Shown here in pieces: positions 26,245-37,430 of a stretch of 64,000 nt of DNA. The stretch is from assembly GCA_951230915.1 (NCBI GenBank), contig OX579641.1, forward strand, positions 1,426,001-1,490,000. Direction: 5' to 3'. Positions within the stretch are counted from its first letter, which is position 1. Each line of letters begins with the position of its first letter. Source of the stretch: Antitrichia curtipendula (Eukaryota; Streptophyta; Bryopsida; Hypnales; Leucodontaceae). The notes below the pieces were generated by a model, which saw nothing but the letters and a program-made list of their open reading frames with translations, made no database searches and was not told where the DNA came from. The position numbers and the translations under genes were made by a program.

Positions 26245-26539
26245 TGGTTTAGAATCTCAATTTCAAGTAGAACAAAATTTCTACTCTAAGCAAGCTTGAA
26301 ATTAGTTACCTTTGTTTTGCACAAATGATAATTTTTTTTATTTTTATTTATCACTTCAAACATTATAATCTTTCATTTCACATAGTCAAAAAGCCTGATA
26401 TTTTTTCCACATTGTCAGAATATTCTATTATCCTTTTGTATGTTTGAGGTTAAAAAAAAAATTAATCTTCAATCTCAGCCAATGCACTAAAAAATGGCAG
26501 TTTTGACAATTTATCTTGAAAAATATTAGGGGTTAGGGT

Positions 26540-27446
26540 ATTGTTTGTTTACTTCTTGCGTGTGTGTAATTTGAAGTTTGCAACACTATTGATTCTTGTT
26601 TTCAAGATTTTATTTTTAAATGTCAATTCTCTTATTTATATTCAATAGAAATGGCATTTTTTCCTGATGTCTTCTCACTTGGGCTATTATGTCATTATGC
26701 AAGAGCAAATTTTGAAGTTGGACATCTATGGAAAGAGCCGGGGCGCCCTTTGGATGTGAAGTCTGCGTCTGGTAGGCACTCACAATGTTTGGGGAGAACT
26801 GCTGATTAGTTCATTGTTAGCCGGTGGAATTGGAAAAAATCCACTTGCAATTTGGCAACATCAGACTCTCCCTGAAAAAGTCTATAAGATTTTTATTTTA
26901 AGTCAAAAATAGAGAAAAAACACCAAACCAAAACCCCGGGACTTGATACTTAAAAAAACGGTTCAATTTTTGTTCCACAGGTGACTCCGAGACTCGAAAT
27001 CACCATTTTCAACTTTGCCCCAGAGTCCAGGAGACTTGGGATTACTCAGTCTTTTTTTCTACCACCTTCGTGGTGCCCTCCCAATCATAGGTCCCCATGC
27101 TACACTCAGTGACAACTCATTGTATCTTTGGCTCACCTCTCCCAAGGATGTTCTACACATAACATTCAAGAGCTTTCAGAGAGGCTGCCTTTGCCTCTCT
27201 GAAGTCTTCATCCACGAAATGCATCCACATGTTATTAATGTATGCTTCAGGACCGAGACAATGGCAGTACATTTATGGTGCGATCTATTTTTTTGGCTAA
27301 TTCTAGGACAAAATATACAAACAAATAATTATAAAGATAAATGGTTTGTCAAAACCCAAAGACTTCATTGAGTATTACACCAATGAAATCTAACCATTTG
27401 CCATTAATAATTTATTTAGATTTTTTCTGTAGAAAAGAGAAGCTCT
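26540..27446. other. Intergenic DNA, no supported gene
   Basis: A 118-codon plus-strand frame opens at 27015 only from a TTG. It has no motif I recognise and no upstream structure. A short GC-richer patch lies at 26735-26830. Nothing else identified. Confidence 0.35.
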
Positions 27447-28018
27447 TGATGTACATTTCGGGTGGTAGGAGATAGAACAATCCATGTGGGATATGTTATT
27501 TAGAGTTTGTAATTTCTCAACCGCTCATAGTTAAGTCTAAAGTAGGAATTGTGTTAAAATTATAATTTCAGACCTCATTTAGGCATAGTGGAATACCTTT
27601 TTTCAAAAAAATTTGAACTAAAAAAAGTTGTGGAATCAAGATAAGTTTCATCTACAAAAATCCGTTTGAGATTTAGATCTTCCACTCAAAAGTTATGGAC
27701 AAATTTCAGAGAGGATGTATGAAAATGTCAAAAAAAATCCTTTTAAGCCCCTCTATGAAATTTGTCTATAACTTTTGAGTGGAAGATTAAAATCTCAAAC
27801 GGATTTTTGGAAATGAAACTTAACTTGATTCTAAAACTTATTTTAGTTCAAAGTATTTTGAAAAAAGTTATTCCACTATGCCTAAATGAGGTCTGAAATT
27901 ATAATTTTAACACAATTCCTACTTTAGACTTAGCTATGAGCGGTTGAGAAATTACAAACTCTAAATTACATATCCCACATAGGTTGTTCTACCTCCTACC
28001 ACCCCATATGTACATAAA
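27447..28018. mobile_element. Long fold-back element (arms about 270 bp)
   Basis: 27447-27715 is the near-perfect inverted complement of about 27745-28018: ATGTACATTTCGGGTGGTAG at the left mirrors CTACCACCCCATATGTACAT at the right. The centre is only about 30 bp. No coding capacity. Such structures are usually MITEs or palindromic duplications, and a transcript would be a long hairpin and a likely small-RNA source (known behaviour of inverted repeats in plants; not shown here). Confidence 0.65.
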
Positions 28019-28542
28019 GAATTATCTTCTAATTCCAAAATCACCAAACATGAATGGCTTACAATGCAATGTCAGGGAATTCAAAACTTGAAATTAGTAA
28101 CCTCACTGAATTGTTTGTCATTTTTTTTAAGCTATTTTTTTGTTTCTGTTGAAATAGAAAGTGTTCAATTTCCCAGTAACCCGATTGTGCAGTCATGACC
28201 TTGGCACTAAGCAGAAGTCTGACATTATTGACGCGTGGCTTATTAGCTAATGTTGGGTGTGGAATATTCCACACCATTTCATCCTTTGGATGAAATGATG
28301 TGGAATATACCACATCATTCTGTCAGAGGGAAGGCAGTTGCTCTCACAGCTCTTGAATGTTCTGCAAATTTTGAACTATCTGACCCTTTTTTTTTAAAAT
28401 AAAAAAATAAAAAATGGAATCCATTTCATAAACAATGATTACAGAAAAGCTAAACCCGAAGGCTGGACAACGCAAAACAATACCAAAGAACTAAATAAAG
28501 CGTTCAGGGTTTGAATCTCTCGATGGAGTTTGAATCCCTCAA

Positions 28543-28925
28543 TTGGGAAGGGGTTTGGAGGATTTTAGTGAGACAAAGGGAGTATCAAACTGGAACCAAA
28601 TACGTTGGGCTTGTTGCGGTCTAAATCTCGCTTTATGTTGGGCTTTGATAAGTGCCGCATGTCCAGCGTCCAAAAGACTCTCCCAAAATGTATCTGACCC
28701 TTCTTTGTGCCGTTTGGTTAATTTGGATTGCCTGCAATCACTTGGGTTTTGCCCAAGAAAAATGGCCGCGTCCACTTATCCGGAAAGCCCTATGTCACTT
28801 GTTACTCGACTTAGGACGTGCAGCTCTTCTGAAGACCCATTGCGCAATCAAACATCGTCCCCAACAATCAACCCGTGGGAGGGGAAAATTTGATAGAATT
28901 TGGATCCAACAGCAACTAAAAACAA
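28543..28925 (+). pseudogene. Decayed LINE ORF2 tail (weak)
   Basis: Two overlapping plus-strand frames read like pieces of the region downstream of a plant LINE reverse transcriptase. In one frame the string NWNQIRWACCGLNL recalls the W-x-x-I-x-W ... GLGLIS stretch. In the other (28652 onward) LLCAVWLIWIACNHL, a later KWP and GRAALLKT, then KFDRIWIQ recall the zf-RVT tail. Stops and a frame change separate the parts, so it is non-functional. Recognition is by pattern memory, with no start codon or complete domain. It could be chance composition in a moderately GC-rich patch. Confidence 0.35.
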
Positions 28926-28995
28926 TAATCTTATTAGATGGAACAGAGAGGCTCCTGCTTCAGTTGTTGCTTTTTCTTTTTCTTCTGAGATTTGC

Positions 28996-29012
28996 TCCCC
29001 CCCCCCCCCCCC
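28996..29012. repeat. Poly-C tract
   Basis: An uninterrupted run of about 17 C residues, unusual in this AT-rich window. Assembly or sequencing length error is possible here. Confidence 0.8.
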
Positions 29013-29295
29013 TTCCTGGCTAGGGAGGATTGACCCCTCTATTGCCCCATTTTTTAACCCTACAGAAAACATTGGAATTTTTTATTTACTGCATATGATA
29101 AAAAGTTCAAATTTTAAATTCATATTTGCAATCAAAGCCCCCAATTAGCTAGGAGACATGAAGAAATACTAAATTTGAGCGGCACAAAATAGGGGGCAAT
29201 TTTTACATGTACCCTTGGGTGGGGTAATAGAGGGGTAATAGAGGGCTCATTTCTTTTCATTATTACAGCCATCAACTTGGTTGTTTATGTGTTTT

Positions 29296-29856
29296 TTTCA
29301 CCTTGGAGCGCTCCGACGTCCAATTTCTGGATGATGAACAAATTCATTTTCTTGTTTCTTGGTTGAAAGTCATCCTAGATTGTGGAAATACTTTATCAAG
29401 TTCTTGTCCTATCTATCGTGCCAATTTGGTGTTGTTTTTCTAAAATTACAAATGTGGAAGTATGTCAAGTGGTTGACCAAGCCAAAATTGCATTGACTCT
29501 AGTTCAAAACTAGATTTGAGGTCATAGATGTAAAGACCACAAAAACTCCTTTCAAAAAAATTACCATGCCAAGAGAAACTCCTTTCAAATCCATTCCAAC
29601 AACTTTCACTCAAAAAAATGATAATGCTCTGCTTGTAATCGAATTTAGAAGGAATTTCAAAATTTTCCTTTCAAAATTCATAAAAAAATGTTGGTGATAG
29701 CATTGGTGAATCTAGGGAGTCTAAAATTCAAAACCTACAACTTCTTCATTTGTATATCAATTCCAAAATATTCTTCCCAATAGAATAGTGCTTTATAATG
29801 ATTTTTCCCAAATCATCAACTCTGAACAAGAGTCTGGACGTTACGTTTAGGGGGTA
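29296..29856. mobile_element. Degenerate TTAA-type element
   Basis: The left end CCTTGGAGCGCTCCGACGTCCA resembles 12958-12980, next to a TTAA. The right end GGACGTTACGTTTAGGGGG is followed by TAAT, a decayed TTAA. The inverted ends share ACGTCCA. The interior is non-coding. Confidence 0.35.
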
Positions 29857-30029
29857 ATACAAATTCTGATTCTCCATTTGTTTTAAAACAACAACAAAAC
29901 AAGAACCGGTCCAATTTGGGACTTGGAGGAAACTAGCCGGTCCAACTCCAAAAGCATGGGCACTCATGAAGCTTCTTTTTCTCATTTTCTTTTTTTTCTT
30001 TTTCTTTTCACAGTTAAAGTCGAATTAAA

Positions 30030-30700
30030 ATCATAACGGCCAACGCGCCCAAAGCAGCTGGGAAAGTGGGGAAAGTGGGGAAGGTGGGGGTGGGGGTGGT
30101 GGTGGGACCCACCATACCCGGATTACCGGCTGTTGGGTGTCTTGAATTCATGGCCTCCCTCCCTCCCTCCCTCCCTCCCTCCCAGCCAGCCAGCCAGCCA
30201 GGATGCCTGTCCAATTTCTGGAGAGGCAGCTGTACGAGGGAGTCCGCCACGTGTCCCCTTCGGTTTTCCAGCACACGGAGCCTTGAGGAGGGGGCCCCTG
30301 GCTTCTCCTGCATTTCCATCACATGGCACGCATGAAGCGATCTGAGCTAACTTATGACATGACGACGGAGGGATTCCCGTGTAGTGTAACCTTCCCTTCC
30401 CTTCCTTCAGTTACTCACTCCTGGACTTACAGGAATTGCTTGCCGGTTCCACTTGGGACTGACTTCGTGTCCACTGTAAAACGCTGACAGCTGGGTCGTC
30501 CTGGTGAAACGTCCGTGTGAAACAACATCTGCACCTACTCTAAATGTAGGGAGGAGGGCCATCAATGGCACACTCAAAGAGCTGAAACTGAATTGGGGTG
30601 GGGGACTGGGGGGACTGGGGGGAAGGGAAGCTTCTTCAAATAGAAAGCTTCTAGTCAGTTTTCCTCGAAAGACAAGTGGAATTGGTATCTGATCCAAGTC
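30030..30700. other. GC-rich island with G-rich and CCCT/CCAG microsatellites
   Basis: Contains G-runs compatible with G-quadruplexes (30066-30107 and 30595-30630 on the plus strand), a (CCCT)n tract at about 30155-30182 continuing into (CCAG)n to about 30201, and further GC-rich DNA. Open frames occur on both strands because of composition and tandem repeats; none resembles a protein. It resembles a plant promoter or 5' leader without an identifiable gene. Confidence 0.4.
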
Positions 30701-31019
30701 GTTTCATATTTTGGGGGGGAGGTTTGTGGAGTTACTTATGAAGTTTTGAAGTACCTAGTAGAAATGGCATAGGGCTTAAAACAACGCACCTCTTCAAATG
30801 TACACCCTTTGTACATTGCTAAAGGCTATGAAAAAAGAAACATGTACATAATAATAGTGTACATTGGAAGAGGTGCACCATTTTAGAGCTTGTGTGATTT
30901 GAGAACCTCTTACCTTAAGATATACCACAACATTGTACATTCAAGTTCAGTTTATTGACAAACAAACTATTCGAATCATTCAAACTTTTTTATACAATGT
31001 GAATTGAAGTTGTTTTATT

Positions 31020-31890
31020 TTGGTCAACATAATTATCATTGCATCTTTATACAATTCCAATCAAGCATATCATATTTCACTTTCAAAAAATCAAAATTCT
31101 ATTTTTGGCAATTTTTTAAATTAAATTCTCATGATAATATAAGATAATTCATTGACAAACATTGGTGATGAATTTCTTAATTCGATTGCATAGGTAAGTA
31201 AGAAACATCCATACGCACATCTTTATTTTGGGGAGTATCTGCCAAAAAAGTCCACATTTCTTTCTATGGAGATTTCAATGTTGACGTGATAATGTTCTAA
31301 TTTCAGACAATAGGTATCTCTTTATTGTAATTTGATTTTTATGTTTGCCTTTCACATGGTAACTAATTTCACAATATATGATGGTACAATTACTTTGTCA
31401 AAAATCACTAACTTTCACATCACTAATCCAAATGGAATGAATCAAAGTTTCATATGTAGACAAAAATATGATCTACGAGGAGAAAAAAATTTTAATTTAA
31501 ATTTCATATTTTTGTGGATTTTTTATTTCTGCCCGGTGAAGTGAAAATTATATTTCAAATCGTGTTTTATCGATTGAAATAAAAATTATATTCCCACGAA
31601 GCTAAGAAGTTTTTCTATCTTATGAAAAAGTTTCAAAAAGTTTCATTAAAAATTGAAGTCATAGGAACCTTTCCAAAATCCATTTTGTTCCCTGAGGGGA
31701 CAATGGTCCTTTAGGGGTTAAATAAAATATTATGTAAAATCATGAAAATTGACTTTAAAAATTCACCAAAAATGAATTTTTGCTTTTTTGAAAGAGAATT
31801 TGGGTATGCTTAATTGAGAGTAGATGAGAATTGAATATTAATTATGAAAATTGAAAAATGCCAATTCCATTTATATATTATATACAAATC
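31020..31890. mobile_element. Second copy of the mariner-like fold-back, split by an insertion
   Basis: 31020-31330 follows the left arm of 6658-7523, and 31735-31880 follows its right arm. Between them lies foreign sequence ending in GGTCCTTTAGGGG and TTAA at 31718-31721, the right end of a TTAA-type element related to 19560-20000. The insertion's left end is not clear. Terminal CAGTACCCGG ends are not preserved. Confidence 0.5.
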
Positions 31891-31991
31891 TTTGAACAAC
31901 TCAAACTGAGAAGTTTCATAAATGAATTGGACTTGACTATACAAGCAACAATAAACTTCTCACACGCACCAAGCTTCAAATAAACTAAAAT

Positions 31992-32459
31992 TTAACCCTT
32001 AAAGGACAAACGGATGACCTTGGAAATCATTCCTTTTCATTACTATATAAATCATTGGCTTAATCTTTGAAAGCTCAACACGTGTTTATTAAAATCCAAA
32101 CCCTTGTGAACTTATTCCAATAAAATTATCACCTAACAAGAGATCCACATAAATTAATTATACTGATTGCTAGTGGAGACAAGCCCAATGCTCAAGGGAA
32201 AGAGACACATCTTTTGCATGTACTTTAGAAAAGATTACAATAATCAAACAAGGAAATCTTTAAATTTTTTGAGAGACAGGATCTTGTTGCTGGGGCGCTG
32301 TGGGGTTAAGAAATAGCAAAAGCACTCATTGAAATTCAAACTACTGTAGAAGAATTTCACAACAGAATTCCAAGGATGAATAGTTGCAATTCTATCCTTC
32401 TAGAAGGATTCCCTGTCATCCATTGGACACCAAACATCCGTGTCCACGTTTAAGGGTAA
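31992..32459 (+). mobile_element. TTAA-type MITE, family C, copy 3, with a nested insertion
   Basis: The left end is TTAA (31992-31995) then CCCTTAAAGGAC. The body follows 6131-6359 up to ATTGGC and resumes at GCAAAAGCACTCATTG. The right end GTTTAAGGGTAA has lost one T of the TTAA. The interruption is the element at 32060-32309. Confidence 0.65.
32060..32309. mobile_element. TTAA-flanked element nested in family C copy 3
   Basis: A 242-bp segment (32064-32305) sits between two TTAA copies (32060-32063 and 32306-32309) at exactly the place where 6131-6359 and 21429-21659 have a single TTAA. This is a filled site against two paralogous empty sites, the best evidence here that TTAA is the duplicated target. 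The right terminus GCGCTGTGGGG resembles the GCGCTTAGGGG end at 14043-14053; the left terminus TCTTTGAAAGC is eroded. Confidence 0.7.
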
Positions 32460-32964
32460 GTCCATCACGTGGTGGAACAGTAAAGAAACAATTCATGAGA
32501 TTGTATCTTGTACCCATGATCTGTAAGGGAGTCACTGATTTGATATATGAGTAGCAACTGAAGTACTGAAACTGAAAGTATAAGTAACTGAGGTTCCTTC
32601 CTATAAATTTCGGTAACCGAAGTGCCTGGTATTATGTCACTATCCGACTGAGGCGAATCTGATAAGCACCGCCGAAGTGGGCGTAACCAATGCAATGAAG
32701 TGTCCCATCTCCAGTTACACTGATTCAGCTAAATTCACTGGCAGTAAGAAAGGAATCACCCGGGGAAAACTGGTCTGTTTTGAAAATTATCACAAGAATG
32801 CGCTTGATGCCCTTATAATTACTCATCACAAGAATGCCCTCATGATTTCCGGAATTGAGATACTTCTCATACACGAGAGGCCTTAATTGAGATGTCAGCC
32901 TCTCAAAGAATGTGTGTTGGCCGTTTAATGGTCACAGAACTATCACTGCTTCCATCAAGGCAGG

Positions 32965-35900
32965 CTATGACACTGCTATGAGCTCATCCACTGTCTTGAG
33001 TGTCTGTTCCCGCGCACCCAAATCCTTCACGCTTACTTTCCCTTGCTCCCATTCGGTTGTACCTAAAAGTATCAAACGCTTAGCCTTCAGCGTGTCGCAT
33101 TGTTTGAATACCCTGTGAGAAGCACCAAGGACATGAGAATACATTCGTCGGCTTTCACAGCACTACACGAACCACCTAGGTAGATCATCAGCAGATCATG
33201 CACTTCAGGTTCTGCACGAATCTAGGAGAAGATATAGATTGCCACGTTAAGTCAAAATAACTCTGTTACTGTGTAATCTGTCTGCTTACTATGTACCATG
33301 ATGAAGGAATAGCGTCCAATGAGTACATATCTCCGCCCATGCCGCTCTTTGAACATTCACGTCAAATTGAGATAGTCTGACATTTCATTTCAAATAAAGA
33401 CAATGAAAGGACCACCTACAAAACGCTTACCACTTCATTTTCTTGCCTTTCTCAATGACCAGTTCAACAACCCGACCAGCAAGGCGCAAACGAGCAGCTA
33501 CTCCTGCTGCAGGCACCTTGAGTGAATCCTCCAACGCCATCACAACATCATCGACTACGTGGGGAAACACAGGAAGCAACTTCTTTTCTTTCAGCAGCTG
33601 CAGCAACAAGCTAGGATCAGGCTTGTACGTGAACCGACCTCCTAAATCAGGCTCCAGGATGAGCGAAACTAGCATGACCGCGTAGACCCACCAATAAGGT
33701 TAAACAAGGTGCAAGAGATAAGCCTGAACATTAGAACCCGGGAGTGCTTACTGACCTCAACAATGACAGCATCTCCAAAACCAAATCCGCAAGCAGGTGT
33801 GTCAGCGCCACCGTAGGTGGAGAGAAGCCTGTCATAACGACCACCTCCACATATAGCTCGCAATTTCCTGTCCTTATCAAAACCCTGAAATGGACCGACA
33901 TCAGAACACGTTCCCCAAATCAAACAGTAGCACGAGACCGTATTAGGGATGAGCTCACACAGAAAATTGGTATCACAGAACCCTCCATAAGGCTTCCAAG
34001 CTTTCCATTCACTATTGCAAAGTCAAGAAAATTTTCACTCACAAAAAAGCTCGGGTCGGAAAAACCTCACCTCAAACACAGTCCCGGTGTAGTACGCTAG
34101 GCCTCTCACCACTGACGCATCAAAGCGTAGCCAATCCTGGATACCATAACCCTCTGCTAAGGCAAAAAGTTGTTTTAATTCTGCGACTGCACCACTATCT
34201 GCCCCAATTAAAGCTGCAGCCACCAGATTAGAAGTCAGTAAAAGTATTCCAAAATCATCTACACAGAAGTACATATCCATCCAAAAAATAGAGACATTGT
34301 AGGTGCAGTAAATCATTACATAGAACAAAGTCATGAAGTTGCTTAGTCAATCACAGGAGGTTTAACAACCGTGCAGATTTGACAGCTGACCTTCAGACAA
34401 GTAGATCCTACACCAGCATTCACATTGAAATCACATTACAAGCATCACCTTCAAGATCATCAAAAGATTGAAGCGTAAGTGCTTGCAAGATTCCTTCAAT
34501 GGCTTCACTAGGAACGCCAACTTTATCCAGGTCACTCACGATTTCCTCTCTCGGTAGTTTATCCAACTGAAACAAAGATTGGTAAAACATGGTGAGCGCA
34601 TACAATTTGCTCTCGAAGGAACTGAAGATTCCCTCTAATATGTGTCATGTGCAGTCAGCATGTTATACATCCTATTTTGTACATTCACAACCTATTCTCT
34701 GTGTGGAGCATAAGGTAGATCAGCCTATTACCACCCAGATTTGCTAACTCACGTATTTTCCAGAGATTGAAAAGTTGGAGAGAACCCATTTGAAAGTAGA
34801 ATGAAGACATTCCATCAAGAAACGAATTTTCTATGATTTTTAAAGTTTGTTGGAACTGAATTGCTAAAGCATGGGTAGACGCATGCTAAAACACACATTG
34901 GTAAAGCATTGGGGAGGGGACATGTCAGCGTGTGATTTAGCATCAGTAGATTTCAGAATTAGGTGACTGACAGCATTGGGTTGTTCTACCTTATATGCAG
35001 CATCATTGAAGAGGACAGAAGTCGAGCAAGAATCAGGAGATCTGGAGAGTAAAGAACGACATTGTATACAGTCATACCTTTCCGCTGACAGTTCAAACTG
35101 ACGTGCAAGGAAAAGTTGCAATAACTCTCATTTGAAAAGAATATATACTATACCTTATCAACAATCACGCAGACAGCTGCAAAGGAATCAGGCTGGATGT
35201 CGTACTTCTCCAGAACTGCTTGCAGCACCTGGATTGTACCAAGGACGTGATATTAGGAAGTTCAAACCTCAGCCTAAACCCTACACAAGAAAGAAGAAAA
35301 AATTCCCCTTCAGAGACAATCATGACGCGACAGTGCTGTGGTTTTCAAGAGATCTGACATATCATAATGGTGCACTGGATTGTTGAAACTTAAATATCTG
35401 CAACGATATGTGGGAACCACATTGAAAGACATTCAGGTGCCCGCACATCCCTCCGAATCGGCAACACAAAAGATTGAAAACAGGATTGTCTGAAAGAATA
35501 TTCCCCAAACTATCTATCAAGATTGCAGCAGAGCTCTGAACCAATAAGACCTACACAATTTATGAGACCACAGCGCAGAAGATCACAAACCTTTCGGTTT
35601 GAAACTTTAATTCCAACGTCATTAGATGTAATGCCAAGCCTTGTGAAAAACATAACGACAGCCGATAAGAGCTCAGCCTCAGCCTGTAAACAGCAAGATT
35701 ATTCTTAAATCTCGAGTTAAGATTTTCACGCTTCAGGGCATTGTGTATCAAGGTACTCCAAAGATCAACACACATGCTTATCGTCTCTGTCCAGGTCTAC
35801 ACAAAATCAGAGCCATATATTTATTTGGAAGAATCAACAAAGATTCCAAAATGAACATTAATAAGATGCACGAAGCTCACCTCAACCCCAGGAACACCAA

Positions 35901-37239
35901 TGATGTCCATGTTCCACTGATAGTGCTCCCTACGACGTCCTCTAGTCATACGCTCGTACCGCCAGCACTGGCCTATAGCGAACCACTTCAAAGGGAATGA
36001 CTGAGCTCTCCTGCAAAGTAAGAAGACTAGAATTCATCAACGCTATTCCAATCCTCGAGATTCACATGATTAAATGCAGAGAAAGAAAGTCGATGAGAAT
36101 GAAGATTAAACCAAGGAAAACTAACCCTTTCTGCAAAACAAGACGGGCCAAAGAAGGTGTAAGTTCGGGTCGCAGCGCCACCTTCCGTCCGCCTTTGTCC
36201 TCAAAATTATAGAGCTGCATTGATGAAATGAAAGAAGTCATCACTACGAATCCATCATTCTATCCTGTACGTACTTACTATCACCTGACTGAGCGCAATA
36301 TAAACTTAAGCCCAAGAATGAGGGGCGTTTCAAAAAATCGTGAGAAGTGATGCAATAATTCTTTCGTCGGCAAAACGCGCTCTCTACAGATGAGAAGCTT
36401 AGTACCTGCCCAACAATTTCTTCGCCAGCTTTGCGAGTGTAAAGTTCTTCCGATTCTACCATTGGGAAGTCGACTTCTTCAAATGCACATAATCTGGATA
36501 CCTATACCACCATAAAAAAAGGAATGGGACGTTTCAGTAACCCCTCCCTACGATCCCGGGGTGGGGACCAAACCATCAGAAAGGACAGGCCAAGCAGGAC
36601 TGGTCAAGGGCGAAAACGTCGCACCTCTCTGAAATTGTCGAATAGCCATGTCCGCATGCGCATGTCCTCGGGTGGAAAATCTCGGGTCCCCCTCGGAGGA
36701 TCCGTGGTGATGAGAGCGCTGGACCCCATATTTCCTTTCAAGCTCCCTTCCTTTCCCTTCGCAGCAACTGCTGGGCTTCCCGACATAGCTCGGATCGCAA
36801 GAGGGTGTTGGGGAGTCCAAACTTCTGCAGAAGAGCCCACGGAGTAACTTATCAATTAAGGGAAGGAGTCTTCCATCCACCACATCAGAGAGTCGAAAAG
36901 CTCTGTCTGCATCGTCGATGGAATCGCCACGAGCGAGCGAGCTAGTTGAGCTCAGCTCGGCACGGCACTTGACAGATTGCAGACGACCAGGTGACCCTGT
37001 GCGGAAATTTGGGAACTGAAAGTTGCTGTGTTAATGAAGCAGCCAGCCGCATGGAAGAAGTCGGACGCAAACAGGGGAACGAGGGGGAGAGGGGGGACAA
37101 GGCAAGGGAAGGGAAGGGAAGGGAACTGACGGAGGAGGCGAGGACGAAGGGAGGAAGGATTGGGAATTCTTCGCCTGCGGGTCACGACCACCACCAAGCC
37201 TGACTCCAGAGCGTGGCGTGCAACACTGGCGCACGCCAT
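32965..37239 (-). CDS. HRS1: Histidyl-tRNA synthetase, organellar type (12-exon model)
   Basis: Charges tRNA-His with histidine; class II synthetase of the plant chloroplast/mitochondrial type. Exons read on the minus strand: 37239-36996, 36824-36625, 36501-36406, 36214-36126, 36010-35881, 35683-35591, 35228-35154, 34566-34449, 34213-34071, 33884-33756, 33597-33431, 33112-32965 (stop TAG). All junctions are GT-AG, phases are consistent, and the model gives 543 residues. Landmarks: [11 protein letters not shown] (about 126), motif 2 with [15 protein letters not shown] (about 227), [12 protein letters not shown] (about 385), CGGGRYDRL (about 408), motif 3 GFGFGD (about 429), and a short C-terminal anticodon-binding domain ending in DELIAVS. 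The first exon encodes an Arg/Ser/Pro-rich stretch fitting a transit peptide, but its donor (GTCACC) is weak. An ATG within exon 2 would give about 449 residues. No frameshift or lost catalytic motif was seen, so the gene looks functional. Confidence 0.93.
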
Positions 37240-37430
37240 ATTGGTCGCCTTCCTTCGACGGCGCTCACTCCTACGGCGATGGCGGACGGACAGACACTCC
37301 CTCGATTAGGGCTGCAGCCCAGTGGCAGAAATTAGGGCAACGCCACCTGCTGCGTCCACTCCGTGCCATTACCTTCATCCTCCAATTGCCTGCATCACGA
37401 ACTTCAAGGTATGGTGCCATGCTGGTACAT
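37240..37430 (-). promoter_or_regulatory. Probable HisRS promoter and 5' leader
   Basis: The GC-rich zone that begins in the first HisRS exon continues upstream of the putative ATG (37239) to about 37430 and then falls abruptly to AT-rich DNA. Inside the first exon, 37080-37125 is pyrimidine-rich on the sense strand (CCCTTCC repeats), typical of plant leaders, so part of the first exon may in fact be untranslated. No clear TATA box was seen. Confidence 0.4.

Noticed and set aside
30014..30697. Several proline/serine-rich open frames on both strands
   Set aside because: Produced by CCCT/CCAG tandem repeats and GC-rich composition; no domain, start context or splice pattern.
36548..37234. Alternative minus-strand and plus-strand frames over the HisRS 5' exons
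   Set aside because: Shadow frames of GC-rich coding sequence; only the frame carrying the HisRS motif RGTRDFPP joins correctly to the other exons.
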